The position numbers were made by a program, and so were the translations under genes. A DNA stretch of 64,000 nucleotides, taken from NCBI RefSeq assembly GCF_000243115.2, contig NZ_CP007035.1, positions 3,720,001 through 3,784,000 on the forward strand. Direction: 5' to 3'. Below the pieces are notes generated by a model. That model searched no databases. It saw nothing but the letters and a program-made list of their open reading frames with translations, and was not told the origin of the DNA. This DNA comes from Niabella soli DSM 19437. GTDB taxonomy: Bacteria; Bacteroidota; Bacteroidia; Chitinophagales; Chitinophagaceae. This document shows, one piece after another, positions 9,801 to 17,805 of this stretch. The first letter of the stretch is position 1. Each line of letters starts with the position of its first letter.

Positions 9801-10231
9801 AAGAGATCAGCAACCTGGAAAAGAACGGGCAGATTGTACTGGATATTGAGGGTGAAGCCGTTCCGATCCTGGTAAATGAGGTGGATATCAGCAGCGAAGA
9901 TATTCCGGGTTGGACAGTGGCAAATAAAGGCACCCTAACAGTGGCGCTGGATATTACCATTACAGAGGGGCTGAAGCAGGAAGGAGAGGCGCGGGAATTT
10001 GTAAACCGCATCCAGAAAATCAGGAAGGACAGTGGTTTTGATTTAACCGATCGCGTATCCGTTCAGGTAGATACAAATACCGCATTAAAAAATGCGTTAA
10101 ACACGTATAAAGACTATATTTGCGCAGAAATTTTGGCAGATGATCTGGATTTTAGTCCGATTTCATCCGGAGGTACCGAAATTGAAGTGAATGAACACAA
10201 GTTGTGTACGATTGTAACAAAAAAAGGGTAA
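6872..10231 (+). CDS. ileS: Isoleucyl-tRNA synthetase, long eukaryote-like type
   Basis: Class I synthetase for tRNA-Ile, 1119 residues. The HIGH-type motif reads ANGMPGIHHVISRTLKD, the tryptophan-containing block is KRKGGWDTHGLPVE, and the KMSKS loop is KMSKRLGN. The length and the absence of a C-terminal cysteine zinc finger fit the type 2 (eukaryote-like) enzyme found in many Bacteroidota. That type is generally insensitive to mupirocin (family knowledge, not shown here). The CP1 editing region with TTTPWTLPSN is intact. A DksA-like gene follows 5 bases after the stop, suggesting co-transcription. Confidence 0.97.
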   Translation: MSVKYREFTGLNLPSIEQEILAKWQEHQAFEKSVSLRDGAPSFVFYEGPPSANGMPGIHHVISRTLKDLVCRYKTMQGFQVKRKGGWDTHGLPVELGVEKELGITKEDIGKKISVEEYNQKCREAVLRFKDKWDDLTRKMGYWVDLNDPYITFKNEYIETLWYLLKQLYNKGLLYKSVSIQPYSPAAGTGLSSHELNQPGTYKDVKDTSATVLFKAIKSGVLENIAGDVYFMAWTTTPWTLPSNLGLTVGGTIEYALVESYNPYTHEPQKVIIALPLFYRYFKEGGETADFDSYTAESKLIPWRILTTFKGKDLEGLQYEQLLPFESNAPEKIQETTPGATPFKVMVGDFVTTEDGTGIVHTAPAFGADDYKVGKKNNIGILTLVDKEGKFIDGTGEFSGRYVKDYKDQKDYVDVNVDISVKLKKEGRAFKVEKYEHNYPHCWRTDKPILYYPLDAWFIKTTALRDRMVELNKTIHWKPKSTGEGRFGNWLENMVDWNLSRSRFWGTPLPIWATEDGSEMKCIGSVEELNEEIKKANGVLGGDVNKGYLHNGILDLHKPYVDEVVLVSDSGKPMHREPDLIDVWFDSGAMPYAQWGLNYEKLKAGDAQPFNQPFDTNFPADFICEGVDQTRGWFYTLHAIASLLFDSVAYKTVVSNGLVLDKNGNKMSKRLGNVVDPFTTIETFGADATRWYLITNASPWDNLKFDIDGIKEVQRKFFGTLYNTYQFFALYANVDGFTFKEAKIPLSERPEIDRWIISSLNTLVKEVTTAMDDYEPTQAGRLIEDFVDEHLSNWYVRLCRRRFWKGEYEKDKIAAYQTLFECLETVTRLMAPIAPFFSDAVFQNLNSVANHFDVTSVHHALFPKADESAIDPSLEERMQLAQDISSLILSLRKKVNIKVRQPLQKVLIPVLNPAMTEQLQKVEALIQSEVNVKQVEYLVDTEGFIKKKIKPNFVALGKKLGPKMKAVSNKLAGFSQEEISNLEKNGQIVLDIEGEAVPILVNEVDISSEDIPGWTVANKGTLTVALDITITEGLKQEGEAREFVNRIQKIRKDSGFDLTDRVSVQVDTNTALKNALNTYKDYICAEILADDLDFSPISSGGTEIEVNEHKLCTIVTKKG

Positions 10232-10236
10232 CAACA

Positions 10237-11115
10237 ATGGCTACAAAGAAAAAAACAGCGGTAAAGTCGGCCACGGCCCGAGCCGGACATTCAGCTAAGA
10301 AAGCAGCGCCTGCAAAACCTGCTCGTTCTGCAGCGGGAAAAGCAGTTGCTCCTAAAAAGGCTGCCAAGCCTGCCGCGAAAGCACCTGCAAAAGCTGCCTC
10401 TAAAACAGCGAAAAAACCGGTTGTATCAAAAAAACCGGTGGCAAAACCTGCCCGCCCGGCAACAGTAAAAGCTGCAAAACCTTCTGCTAAGAAGGTAACA
10501 GCAAAGCCTGTGGTTAAAGCTTCGTCAAAAAAAACGGTACCGGAGAAAAAGCCGCCTGTTAAGAAAACCGTAGTTAAAGAGATACCCGTAATAGAAAAAA
10601 AAGTGGCAAAGAAAGAAGAAAAAAAAGTAGTAAAAGCTCCTAAAAAGGTGGTGGTTCCTAAACTTTCAACCAGGAGTTCGGTAAAATATCAACCCGATTT
10701 TACAAAAAGTGTACTGGATACGCCGGCTATTGAAAAAGCGCCGTCTGTAATACGGTATTCTGACAGTGATCTCGCAGAGTTCAAGGAGATCATTTTAAGA
10801 AAATTGGATGCTGCAAAAAAAGAACTGGCCTATTTGCAGGGATTGATCACCCGCAGGGATGAGGGGGGTGATATGGACGAAGGCCGGTACATGACCATGG
10901 AAGATGGCAGTGTAAGTATGGAGCGCGAGCAGTTGAGCCAGCTCGCCAGCCGGCAGATCACTTTTATTGATCATTTGGAAAAAGCCTTGATGCGCGTGGA
11001 AAATAAGACATATGGCATTTGCCGCGTAACCGGTCATTTGATAGACAAAGCGCGGTTACGTGCAGTACCCCACGCTACGTTGAGCATGGAGGCTAAATCA
11101 ATGATGAACCGTTAA
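10237..11115 (+). CDS. DksA/TraR-like protein with histone H1-like Lys/Ala/Pro tail
   Basis: From the ATG at 10237 the protein has 292 residues. About the first 140 are a low-complexity lysine, alanine and proline tail reminiscent of histone H1. The remainder has the helical hairpin of DksA/TraR (FKEIILRKLDAAKKELAYL onward) and the C-terminal TYGICRVTGHLIDKARLRAV block. Only one cysteine remains in that block where the classical DksA zinc finger has four, so zinc binding is unlikely. DksA proteins act at the RNA polymerase secondary channel; the tail may bind nucleic acid (inference). The gene follows ileS closely and ends at a strong terminator. Confidence 0.85.
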   Translation: MATKKKTAVKSATARAGHSAKKAAPAKPARSAAGKAVAPKKAAKPAAKAPAKAASKTAKKPVVSKKPVAKPARPATVKAAKPSAKKVTAKPVVKASSKKTVPEKKPPVKKTVVKEIPVIEKKVAKKEEKKVVKAPKKVVVPKLSTRSSVKYQPDFTKSVLDTPAIEKAPSVIRYSDSDLAEFKEIILRKLDAAKKELAYLQGLITRRDEGGDMDEGRYMTMEDGSVSMEREQLSQLASRQITFIDHLEKALMRVENKTYGICRVTGHLIDKARLRAVPHATLSMEAKSMMNR

Positions 11116-11138
11116 TTCAAAATAATTCAACAACAGGC

Positions 11139-11170
11139 AAAGCGAACCCCCCGATGATTGGTTCGCTTTT
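11139..11170 (+). terminator. Rho-independent terminator
   Basis: The 10-bp stem AAAGCGAACC/GGTTCGCTTT (11139-11148 with 11160-11169) is followed by T residues. It ends the ileS/DksA-like unit. Confidence 0.85.
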
Positions 11171-11211
11171 CTGTTTAGGCCGGCGCCGGGGGTAGATTGC
11201 CGGACACATTC

Positions 11212-11237
11212 TAATAAAATTGACTCCGGTTCATTAT
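11212..11237 (+). repeat. Dispersed 26-base repeat, copy 1
   Basis: The segment beginning TAATAAAATTGACTCCGG and ending TTCATTAT recurs at 28954-28979 with two mismatches, 17.7 kb away and also in non-coding DNA. It lies in the 205-base gap between a terminator and a small membrane-protein gene. Confidence 0.65.
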
Positions 11238-11320
11238 TAATCATTGACGTTGATGGGTAGCCCCGCCGGTAAAAAGACAATATTTTATATATAATTATTC
11301 AGTTTTGATATAAACAGACT

Positions 11321-11800
11321 ATGACAATCAACTTTGGATATGACAAAAGGCAGGTAATTCAGGCATTACGGTATCATTTCATTTCCAAAAAGGAGATCAG
11401 GATCATGATCATCCTGGTTAACGTGTTTGCTGCGCTGGCGTTGGTTTTATACGCGCTGCACAAAATAACGCCGGCGGCCTTCCTCATCAATTCATTTCTT
11501 TGGCTGTTGTTGATGATAAGCCTGTGGTTTGTTTTACCCGGCGTGGTGTACAGAAAAGCGGAAACATTTAAGCATAGCTTTACAATGTATTTTAATGAAA
11601 ATGATTTTACGTTGGAGCACACCAATGGTAAAAGGAGCTGGCCTTACACTGCGTTAGCCAATTATAAAGAAAGCCCACACTTTTTTCACCTGTATTTTGA
11701 CGAACGGTCTTTTTTGCTGGTGCCAAAAACGGCATTTGCCAATGCTGATGAGGCTTCTGCATTCCGGCACTTGCTGATGGAAAAAGTACGTACAAAATAA
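11321..11800 (+). CDS. Small membrane protein with YcxB-like C-terminal domain
   Basis: A 159-residue protein with an N-terminal soluble stretch, two adjacent hydrophobic segments at about residues 30-75 (MIILVNVFAALALVLYAL and FLINSFLWLLLMISLWFVL), and a C-terminal part with W-P-Y-T-A-L and a phenylalanine-rich strand (HFFHLYFDERSFLLVPKTAF). That layout matches the YcxB-like family of uncharacterised membrane proteins. It appears to be transcribed alone. The function is not known. Confidence 0.75.
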   Translation: MTINFGYDKRQVIQALRYHFISKKEIRIMIILVNVFAALALVLYALHKITPAAFLINSFLWLLLMISLWFVLPGVVYRKAETFKHSFTMYFNENDFTLEHTNGKRSWPYTALANYKESPHFFHLYFDERSFLLVPKTAFANADEASAFRHLLMEKVRTK

Positions 11801-11838
11801 GCGCAGGGTACAACCTTAAGGCGGCCACTCCGGCAGGA

Positions 11839-12267
11839 TCAGATGTATTTCTTCATAATAATATGAGGAATGGTGAGGTTGGTGAATTCGTTACTTGCTT
11901 CCTGGTACCCCATCTTTTCATAAAATCCCAATGCGTTCTTACGCGCCTGCATGGATATTTCACGATAGCCCATATCGCGCGCAATATTTTCCGCAAAAAG
12001 CAGCAAGGCCCTTCCGATACCCTTTCCCTGCAGATCGTTCAATACGGCCATTTGTCGTAACAGCACTAATTGAGCAGATTGCTTGACCAACATACAACAG
12101 CCCAGCATCTTCTCATCCTCAAAAGCCCCGATCAGCACATTGTTTTTGTCGGCATTAAGATCGTCTTCAGTAAGTACCAGACCCAATGGTTTTCGCAAAA
12201 TTTCATTGCGGAGGTCCACCATTTGCCGGTATTCTTTGGAACCGTGATCTATAATCTTTAATGCCAT
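11839..12267 (-). CDS. GNAT-family N-acetyltransferase
   Basis: A 142-residue acetyltransferase of the GNAT fold, which transfers an acetyl group from acetyl-CoA to an amine. The acetyl-CoA pyrophosphate loop is seen in VLNDLQGKGIGRALL (motif Q/RxxGxG), and the C-terminal motif B region in ARKNALGFYEKMGYQ. The substrate cannot be predicted. The gene is divergent from acpP, and the 160-base gap between them carries the acpP promoter. Confidence 0.9.
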   Translation of the reverse strand: MALKIIDHGSKEYRQMVDLRNEILRKPLGLVLTEDDLNADKNNVLIGAFEDEKMLGCCMLVKQSAQLVLLRQMAVLNDLQGKGIGRALLLFAENIARDMGYREISMQARKNALGFYEKMGYQEASNEFTNLTIPHIIMKKYI

Positions 12268-12399
12268 AAATATTCCTGTTAATAGTAGGGATCATAGGTG
12301 TTTCAGCTACTTTATTTGATTTGTAAATTAAGGATTTTTAACCGGTTCAATACATTTTTAGTTTTTTTTTTCTTTTTATGCAGTTTTAGTCAAAAACTC

Positions 12400-12407
12400 T
12401 ATTTTTG
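12400..12407 (+). promoter_or_regulatory. acpP -7 promoter box
   Basis: TATTTTTG matches TAnnTTTG exactly and lies 24 bases before the acpP ATG. T-rich DNA precedes it, but no exact -33 TTTG is placed at the usual distance. Confidence 0.6.
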
Positions 12408-12431
12408 CAGCAATAACTAAATTAATAAGAT

Positions 12432-12668
12432 ATGTCAGACATTGCATCAAGAGTTAAAAAAATTATCGTTGACAAGTTAGGCGTTGACGAAGCAGAAGTA
12501 ACTAATGAAGCCTCTTTTACAAATGATCTGGGTGCCGATTCATTGGACACCGTTGAACTGATCATGGAATTTGAAAAAGAATTCAATATTTCTATTCCAG
12601 ATGAGCAAGCCGAAACGATTACTACTGTTGGTCAGGCGGTATCTTATTTGGAAGAACACGCTAAGTAA
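12432..12668 (+). CDS. acpP: Acyl carrier protein
   Basis: The 78-residue carrier protein of type II fatty-acid synthesis. The phosphopantetheine serine is in [10 protein letters not shown], and the protein is acidic throughout as expected. It is followed by a hairpin terminator or attenuator and then fabF, the common acpP-fabF-rnc order of Bacteroidota. High expression is likely given the clear promoter and the isolated terminator. Confidence 0.98.
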   Translation: MSDIASRVKKIIVDKLGVDEAEVTNEASFTNDLGADSLDTVELIMEFEKEFNISIPDEQAETITTVGQAVSYLEEHAK

Positions 12669-12717
12669 CTGACAGGGTTTCAGACAAAGCTTGGCTTTTA
12701 GTAAAGACAACAAGTAC

Positions 12718-12758
12718 ACCGCCTTTGACTGTGGTATTCCATAATTAAAGGCGGTTTT
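12718..12758 (+). terminator. Terminator between acpP and fabF
   Basis: The 9-bp stem ACCGCCTTT/AAAGGCGGT (12718-12726 with 12747-12755) is followed by TTTT. It may be partial, so that acpP is made in excess over fabF while the genes stay co-transcribed (inference). Confidence 0.75.
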
Positions 12759-12788
12759 AGTTATATTTAAATAAGGATAAACAGTATT

Positions 12789-14039
12789 ATGGAGTTAAAA
12801 AGGGTAGTAGTAACCGGAATGGGTGCATTAACACCGATCGGCAATACTGTTGAGGAATATTGGAATGGGCTGATCAATGGCGTTCCGGGCGCCGCCCCCA
12901 TCACCTTATTTGATGCCAGTAAGTTCAGAACGAGATTCGCCTGTGAAGTAAAGAACTTTGAGCCAACCGATTTTCTTGACAAAAAAGAAGCAAGGAAGGT
13001 TGACCGGTTTACGCAGTTTGCTTTAGTGGCAAGCGACCAGGCTGTAAAAGACGCGGGGCTTACTAAAGAGAATATTAACCCTGATCGGATCGGAGTGGTT
13101 TTAGGAAGTGGCATCGGTGGACTGACCACTTTTCAAAATGAAGTAATGGATTTTGCAAAAGGAGACGGCACGCCCCGCTTTAATCCGTTCTTCATTCCCA
13201 AAATGATCCTGGATATCGCGGCCGGACAGATCAGCATGCGGCATAATTTCCGCGGACCCAATTATTCTGTGGTAAGCGCCTGCGCCAGCAGCACCAATGC
13301 CATGATTGATGCCGTTAATCTTTTGCGTTTGGGCAAGGCAGATATAATTGCTACCGGGGGTAGTGAAGCCGTAATCGGCGAGGCCGGTGTTGGTGGCTTT
13401 AACTCCATGAAAGCCATGAGCGAGCGCAATGACGACCCTGCCACTGCAAGCCGCCCGTATGATAAAGACCGCGACGGTTTTGTAATGGGCGAAGGCGCGG
13501 GTATATTGATATTTGAAGAACTGGAGCATGCAAAAAAGCGCGGCGCCAGAATTTATTGTGAAGTGATTGGCGGAGGAGCAACAGCCGATGCCTATCATAT
13601 TACAGCTCCCCACCCGGAAGGGCTGGGTGCTAAAAATGTAATGATCGTTGCACTGAATGACGCGGGAATCCAGGCAGCCGACGTGGACTATATTAACACG
13701 CACGGAACCTCGACCCCCCTGGGCGATATTGCAGAAACAAAAGCCATATTGGAAGTTTTTGGAGCACATTCGTATGATCTAAATATCAGCTCCACCAAAA
13801 GTATGACGGGGCATTGCCTTGGGGCTGCCGGGGTACTGGAGGCTATCGCCTGTATTAAAAGTGTGCTGCACGATATTGTACCGCCTACCATTAATCATTT
13901 TACAGATGATCCGGAGTTGGATCCGCGATTGAATTTTACATTCAACAAGGCACAGGAACGGAAGGTAAACATTGCCTTAAGCAATACCTTTGGTTTTGGC
14001 GGGCATAATGCCTGTGTAATCGTAAAAAAATATTCATAG
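12789..14039 (+). CDS. fabF: Beta-ketoacyl-ACP synthase II
   Basis: Condensing enzyme of fatty-acid elongation, 416 residues. The Cys-His-His triad is visible: VSACASSTNAM (nucleophile cysteine), NTHGTSTPLGD and SMTGHCLGAAG. The glycine-rich C-terminus NTFGFGGHNA is typical. It lies between acpP and rnc, with only 6 bases before the rnc start, so fabF and rnc are almost certainly one transcript. Confidence 0.97.
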   Translation: MELKRVVVTGMGALTPIGNTVEEYWNGLINGVPGAAPITLFDASKFRTRFACEVKNFEPTDFLDKKEARKVDRFTQFALVASDQAVKDAGLTKENINPDRIGVVLGSGIGGLTTFQNEVMDFAKGDGTPRFNPFFIPKMILDIAAGQISMRHNFRGPNYSVVSACASSTNAMIDAVNLLRLGKADIIATGGSEAVIGEAGVGGFNSMKAMSERNDDPATASRPYDKDRDGFVMGEGAGILIFEELEHAKKRGARIYCEVIGGGATADAYHITAPHPEGLGAKNVMIVALNDAGIQAADVDYINTHGTSTPLGDIAETKAILEVFGAHSYDLNISSTKSMTGHCLGAAGVLEAIACIKSVLHDIVPPTINHFTDDPELDPRLNFTFNKAQERKVNIALSNTFGFGGHNACVIVKKYS

Positions 14040-14045
14040 TGCGCT

Positions 14046-14786
14046 GTGAATTTTATAAAAGGGATTTTTAAAAAACAATCGGGCACTGCCTTAAAAAAAC
14101 AGTTGCGGAACATATTGGGTTTTACACCCGATAATATGTCCTTATACAAAACCGCACTAACGCATCGTTCCCTTAAAGAAAATGTTGATGAAAACAATGA
14201 ACGCCTGGAGTACCTGGGGGATGCTGTCCTGAGCGCACTCATTGCCGATTACCTGTTTAAAAGATATCCTTACCAGGGAGAAGGCTTTTTGACGGAAATG
14301 CGCAGTAAAATGGTAAATCGCCAGCAATTGAACGAAGTGGCGTTAAAAATGAACCTGAAAAAGATCGCCAATTTTAATAAACTGGACCATACTTTACGGG
14401 GCAGTCATATTTTTGGTAATACGCTGGAGGCCCTTGTGGGGGCCATTTACCTGGATATAGGGTATAAAAAGACCTGCAAATGGGTGTATGACTATATCAT
14501 TTCCCCCCATATGTTCATGGAGGAGCTGGAACTACGCGAGATCAATCATAAAAATAAACTTTACGGATGGGCAAATAAGCTGGGTAAAACGCTTGAGTTC
14601 ACCACAATTGAAGAAAAGCTGGAAAATGGGCGCAGATTATTCACAATTGGTGCAGTTGTTGATGGAGAGATAATTGCCCGGGGGAAAGCGTTCAATAAAA
14701 AGGATGCTTCTCAAATTGCAGCAAGCCTTGCAGTTAACACCCTTGGGATTAATAATAATGAGGAAGGGCTTATTTCATCACATTAA
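14046..14786 (+). CDS. rnc: Ribonuclease III
   Basis: Double-strand-specific endoribonuclease, 246 residues, starting at a GTG. The signature NERLEYLGDAVLSALIAD is present with its acidic metal ligands, followed by the second acidic site around NTLEALVGAIYLD. The C-terminal third (NHKNKLYGWANKLGK onward) is the double-stranded RNA-binding domain. It acts in rRNA and mRNA processing. It is cotranscribed with fabF. Confidence 0.96.
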   Translation: MNFIKGIFKKQSGTALKKQLRNILGFTPDNMSLYKTALTHRSLKENVDENNERLEYLGDAVLSALIADYLFKRYPYQGEGFLTEMRSKMVNRQQLNEVALKMNLKKIANFNKLDHTLRGSHIFGNTLEALVGAIYLDIGYKKTCKWVYDYIISPHMFMEELELREINHKNKLYGWANKLGKTLEFTTIEEKLENGRRLFTIGAVVDGEIIARGKAFNKKDASQIAASLAVNTLGINNNEEGLISSH

Positions 14787-14798
14787 AACAAGCTATTC

Positions 14799-15299
14799 AT
14801 GAAAAAAATTTTGATTGCGACTGTAGCGTTACTGGGCATTATTGCCTGTTCCAACCAGGAAAAATCTTCTGAGGCAATGAAGTATGACCAGGTAGTAATG
14901 GATCATATGGAGAAAATGCATCAGACCCTGTTTGCCGTACAGCGGCTGGCTACCAGCGATAGTATTGATCTGCAGCGGGCAGCAGCTAAATTTGGATCGG
15001 AGATCGACTCTTCTGCAAAGGCTATAAAAGATCTTTCCGATTTTGATGGCAATACCGCCTATCGCGATGCGGCATTAAAACTGGCCGACTTTTACAAGAG
15101 CTCGGTTATGGGCCCTTATCTTGAAATAGGCAAGGCTTATAAAGAAGTAAAAGATACCGCAGCGTTGCATAGTAAGGTAGACGCGATCATTACAAAATTG
15201 CAGCAGGATGAGTCCGTTGCCGATGATGATTTTATCAAACAAAGGAATGCCTTTGCAGCAAAGAATAATTTTAAAATAGACTCAATGATCGCTCAATAA
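14799..15299 (+). CDS. Hypothetical lipoprotein, helical
   Basis: A 166-residue protein with a lipoprotein signal peptide ending in LLGIIAC, so the mature form should be lipid-anchored at the cysteine near residue 17. The rest is predicted to be mostly helical with a charged, heptad-like pattern (MEKMHQTLFAVQRLATSDS onward) and no recognised catalytic motif. It starts 12 bases after rnc and is followed by a terminator, so it may be read with rnc. Function unknown. Confidence 0.75.
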   Translation: MKKILIATVALLGIIACSNQEKSSEAMKYDQVVMDHMEKMHQTLFAVQRLATSDSIDLQRAAAKFGSEIDSSAKAIKDLSDFDGNTAYRDAALKLADFYKSSVMGPYLEIGKAYKEVKDTAALHSKVDAIITKLQQDESVADDDFIKQRNAFAAKNNFKIDSMIAQ

Positions 15300-15317
15300 A
15301 ATTCTTTTGATTAATTT

Positions 15318-15352
15318 TAAAGGTGCTGCACTAACAGGCTGCACCTTTTTTT
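15318..15352 (+). terminator. Rho-independent terminator
   Basis: The stem AAAGGTGC/GCACCTTT (15319-15326 with 15341-15348) is followed by a T run. It closes the fabF-rnc-lipoprotein unit, only a few bases before the next start codon. Confidence 0.8.
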
Positions 15353-15360
15353 ATTAAATA

Positions 15361-16539
15361 ATGCTCCGTTTTCCCATCTATCTGGATAATTGTGCTACGA
15401 CCGCCTGCGATGCCCGTGTGGTGGACACGCTCCTGCCTTATTTTACCCAATATTTTGGGAACCCCTCCAGCCGGAATCATTCGTTTGGTTGGAAAGCAGC
15501 GATAGCCGTGGAAGCGGCGCAACAACAGGTGGCGGGGTTAATAAATGCAACGGCCGATGAAGTGTATTTTACCTCCGGGGCCACCGAAAGTTGCAACCTT
15601 GCCCTGAGAGGGATCTGTTCCATGTATGCAGGAAAAGGGGATCATATTATTACAACTAAAGTGGAGCACAAAGCCGTTTTGGATACCTGTAAAACACTTG
15701 AAAAAAAGGGCGCTCATGTTACCTATCTTGATGTAAATGCTGATGGACAAATTGATCTGAATGTACTAAAAGCGTCGCTCCGGGCCAACACGATATTAAT
15801 CGCCGTGCAGTGGGCCAATAACGAAACGGGGGTGCTGATGCCCGTAGAAGCAATAGGCGCTATTGCCCATGAAAAGAATATATTATTCTTTTGCGACGCA
15901 ACACAGGCGGTTGGTAAGATCCCCGTTGATGTAAAAAAAGCAAAGCCGGCTTTAATGGCTTTCAGCAGTCATAAGTTGTACGGGCCCAAGGGCGTGGGTG
16001 CCTTGTATATAAGCCGCAAAGACCCCCGGGTAAAAATAACATCGCAAATAACGGGGGGCGGGCAGCAAAAAAATATCCGTAGCGGCACGTTAAATGTCCC
16101 GGGCATTGTGGGGTTCGGGAAAGCTTGCGCGCTTGCAGGCGAAGAGATGGATGCTGATGGGCATCGCCTTTTAAACCTGCGCAATAAGCTGGAGCAGGCC
16201 TTATTATCCCTTCCGGAAACCTTTGTGAACGGGCATTCCTCCCAGCGTTTACCGCAGGTAACCAACCTGTCGTTCGGCTACCTTAACAGTAATGAAATAC
16301 TGTCGATATTAAATAAAAACATCGCTGTTTCATCCGGCTCGGCCTGCACTTCCGGGTCGCTGGACCCCTCTTATGTGCTAAAAGCAATGCAGCAAACCGA
16401 CGACCGCGCAAAAGCAGCCATCCGCTTTAGTTTGGGCCGCTTTACAACAGCAGAAGAGATTGATTATACGCTGCAATTTGTGCGTACGGCTATAACAAAC
16501 CTGAGAGAGAATAGCCCCGCCTGGCAATTGCGGCATTGA
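15361..16539 (+). CDS. Cysteine desulfurase (NifS/IscS-like)
   Basis: Class V PLP enzyme, 392 residues, that takes sulfur from cysteine for Fe-S clusters or tRNA thiolation. The N-terminal IYLDNCATTACDARV, the PLP lysine in SSHKLYGPKGVGAL and the active-site cysteine loop SSGSACTSGS are all present. It is not next to isc or suf partners, so the physiological acceptor is unclear. The start lies directly after a terminator with almost no leader. Confidence 0.93.
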   Translation: MLRFPIYLDNCATTACDARVVDTLLPYFTQYFGNPSSRNHSFGWKAAIAVEAAQQQVAGLINATADEVYFTSGATESCNLALRGICSMYAGKGDHIITTKVEHKAVLDTCKTLEKKGAHVTYLDVNADGQIDLNVLKASLRANTILIAVQWANNETGVLMPVEAIGAIAHEKNILFFCDATQAVGKIPVDVKKAKPALMAFSSHKLYGPKGVGALYISRKDPRVKITSQITGGGQQKNIRSGTLNVPGIVGFGKACALAGEEMDADGHRLLNLRNKLEQALLSLPETFVNGHSSQRLPQVTNLSFGYLNSNEILSILNKNIAVSSGSACTSGSLDPSYVLKAMQQTDDRAKAAIRFSLGRFTTAEEIDYTLQFVRTAITNLRENSPAWQLRH

Positions 16540-16586
16540 TTTTTTTTGTAATTTTAATTATACCAATTGCCGGTGGGCCTCCCTGA

Positions 16587-17786
16587 ATGATACGCGTGCT
16601 ATTCATATGTTTAACGTTACAGACTGCCTGTATATTTGATGCGAGCGCGCAGGAGGAATTTGTTGACCCCCCCAGTAAATTATTAACCACCCTCCATTTT
16701 GAGCAATTTACCGGTGGCGTAATCGTGCTGAATGCGTTGCTTGATGATTTTAAAGATTCGCTCTCTTTTATCCTTGATACCGGAAGTGGCGGCATTTCAT
16801 TGGATTCAACAACGGTTGCGATGTTGCACCTGCAACCTACGGCTCCGGAAAGAATTATACGGGGCATCGGCGGCATAAGAAAAGTAGGGTTCTTAAAAGA
16901 GCACCGGTTAAAAATAGGCAATCATGAAATAGACAGCCTGAATTTTCACGTGATCGATTATGATGTGCTAACGTCTTTATACGGGCGAAAAATCGATGGG
17001 ATCATCGGTTACTCCGTTTTGAGCCGTTATATTGTAAAAATAGATTATGAAAAACAGGTGCTGAGCTTTTATACAAAGGGAACCATTAAATATCCTAAAG
17101 GGGGCTATCTTTTAAAGCCCTATATACGCATGCTTCCCTACTCCAAAGCCAGTATTGAGGATCTGAAGAAAAGGGGCTTCAATTACCTGTTCGATATTGG
17201 TGCAGGTCTGACGGCTTTATTTTCGGATGACTTTATTAATGACAGTACTTTTTTAAAACCCAAAAGAAAACGTTATTTAAAACAGGGGGAAGGCCTGGGT
17301 GGACGGGTAGATATGTACCTGACGGTAATGAAATCGCTGCGGATTGGCCCCTACCGGTTCAGGAATGTGCCCATAAATATTTTTAACGATGATTATAATG
17401 TAACCTCTTATCCGTCACTCGGCGGGTTGCTGGGTAATGAAATTTTCAGAAGGTTCAATGTGATACTCAATTACGACAAACAACAGATCTATTTAACCCC
17501 CAACCAGTTTTTTAATACTCCGTTCGATTATGCCTACTCAGGTATTGAACTTTACCTGATCGGCAATGCCGCCATCACCGGAAAAATTCCCGCAGGGTCG
17601 CCTGCGGAAAAAGCCGGGCTACAGGAAGGCGACGAAATACTGGCTGTGAATAACAAATTTGGAATGACGCTCGATGATTTAAAGCAGTCGCTTCAGTCCA
17701 GTTACGGAAAGGTAAAGATCATTTACCGGCGCAACGGGGAGCTGCAATCCACCATTCTGGATGTAATCAATATCTTGCGGAAATAG
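16587..17786 (+). CDS. Secreted retropepsin-like aspartic protease with PDZ domain
   Basis: A 399-residue protein with a signal peptide ending near DASAQ. It carries two aspartic-protease half-motifs, ILDTGSGGISLDS near residues 62-74 and FDIGAGLTALFSDD near 205, the pattern of the retropepsin-like aspartyl protease family found as single-chain duplicates in bacteria. A PDZ domain forms the C-terminus (GKIPAGSPAEKAGLQEGD onward). It is probably periplasmic or surface exposed. Substrates are unknown, and it is transcribed alone. Confidence 0.85.
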   Translation: MIRVLFICLTLQTACIFDASAQEEFVDPPSKLLTTLHFEQFTGGVIVLNALLDDFKDSLSFILDTGSGGISLDSTTVAMLHLQPTAPERIIRGIGGIRKVGFLKEHRLKIGNHEIDSLNFHVIDYDVLTSLYGRKIDGIIGYSVLSRYIVKIDYEKQVLSFYTKGTIKYPKGGYLLKPYIRMLPYSKASIEDLKKRGFNYLFDIGAGLTALFSDDFINDSTFLKPKRKRYLKQGEGLGGRVDMYLTVMKSLRIGPYRFRNVPINIFNDDYNVTSYPSLGGLLGNEIFRRFNVILNYDKQQIYLTPNQFFNTPFDYAYSGIELYLIGNAAITGKIPAGSPAEKAGLQEGDEILAVNNKFGMTLDDLKQSLQSSYGKVKIIYRRNGELQSTILDVINILRK

Positions 17787-17805
17787 GTTTCCCGCAAGCT
17801 TTGTT

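Noticed and set aside
13101-13769. 222-codon frame opposite fabF
   Set aside because: Antisense to a highly conserved gene, cysteine and histidine rich in a way typical of mirror frames, and without a start signal.
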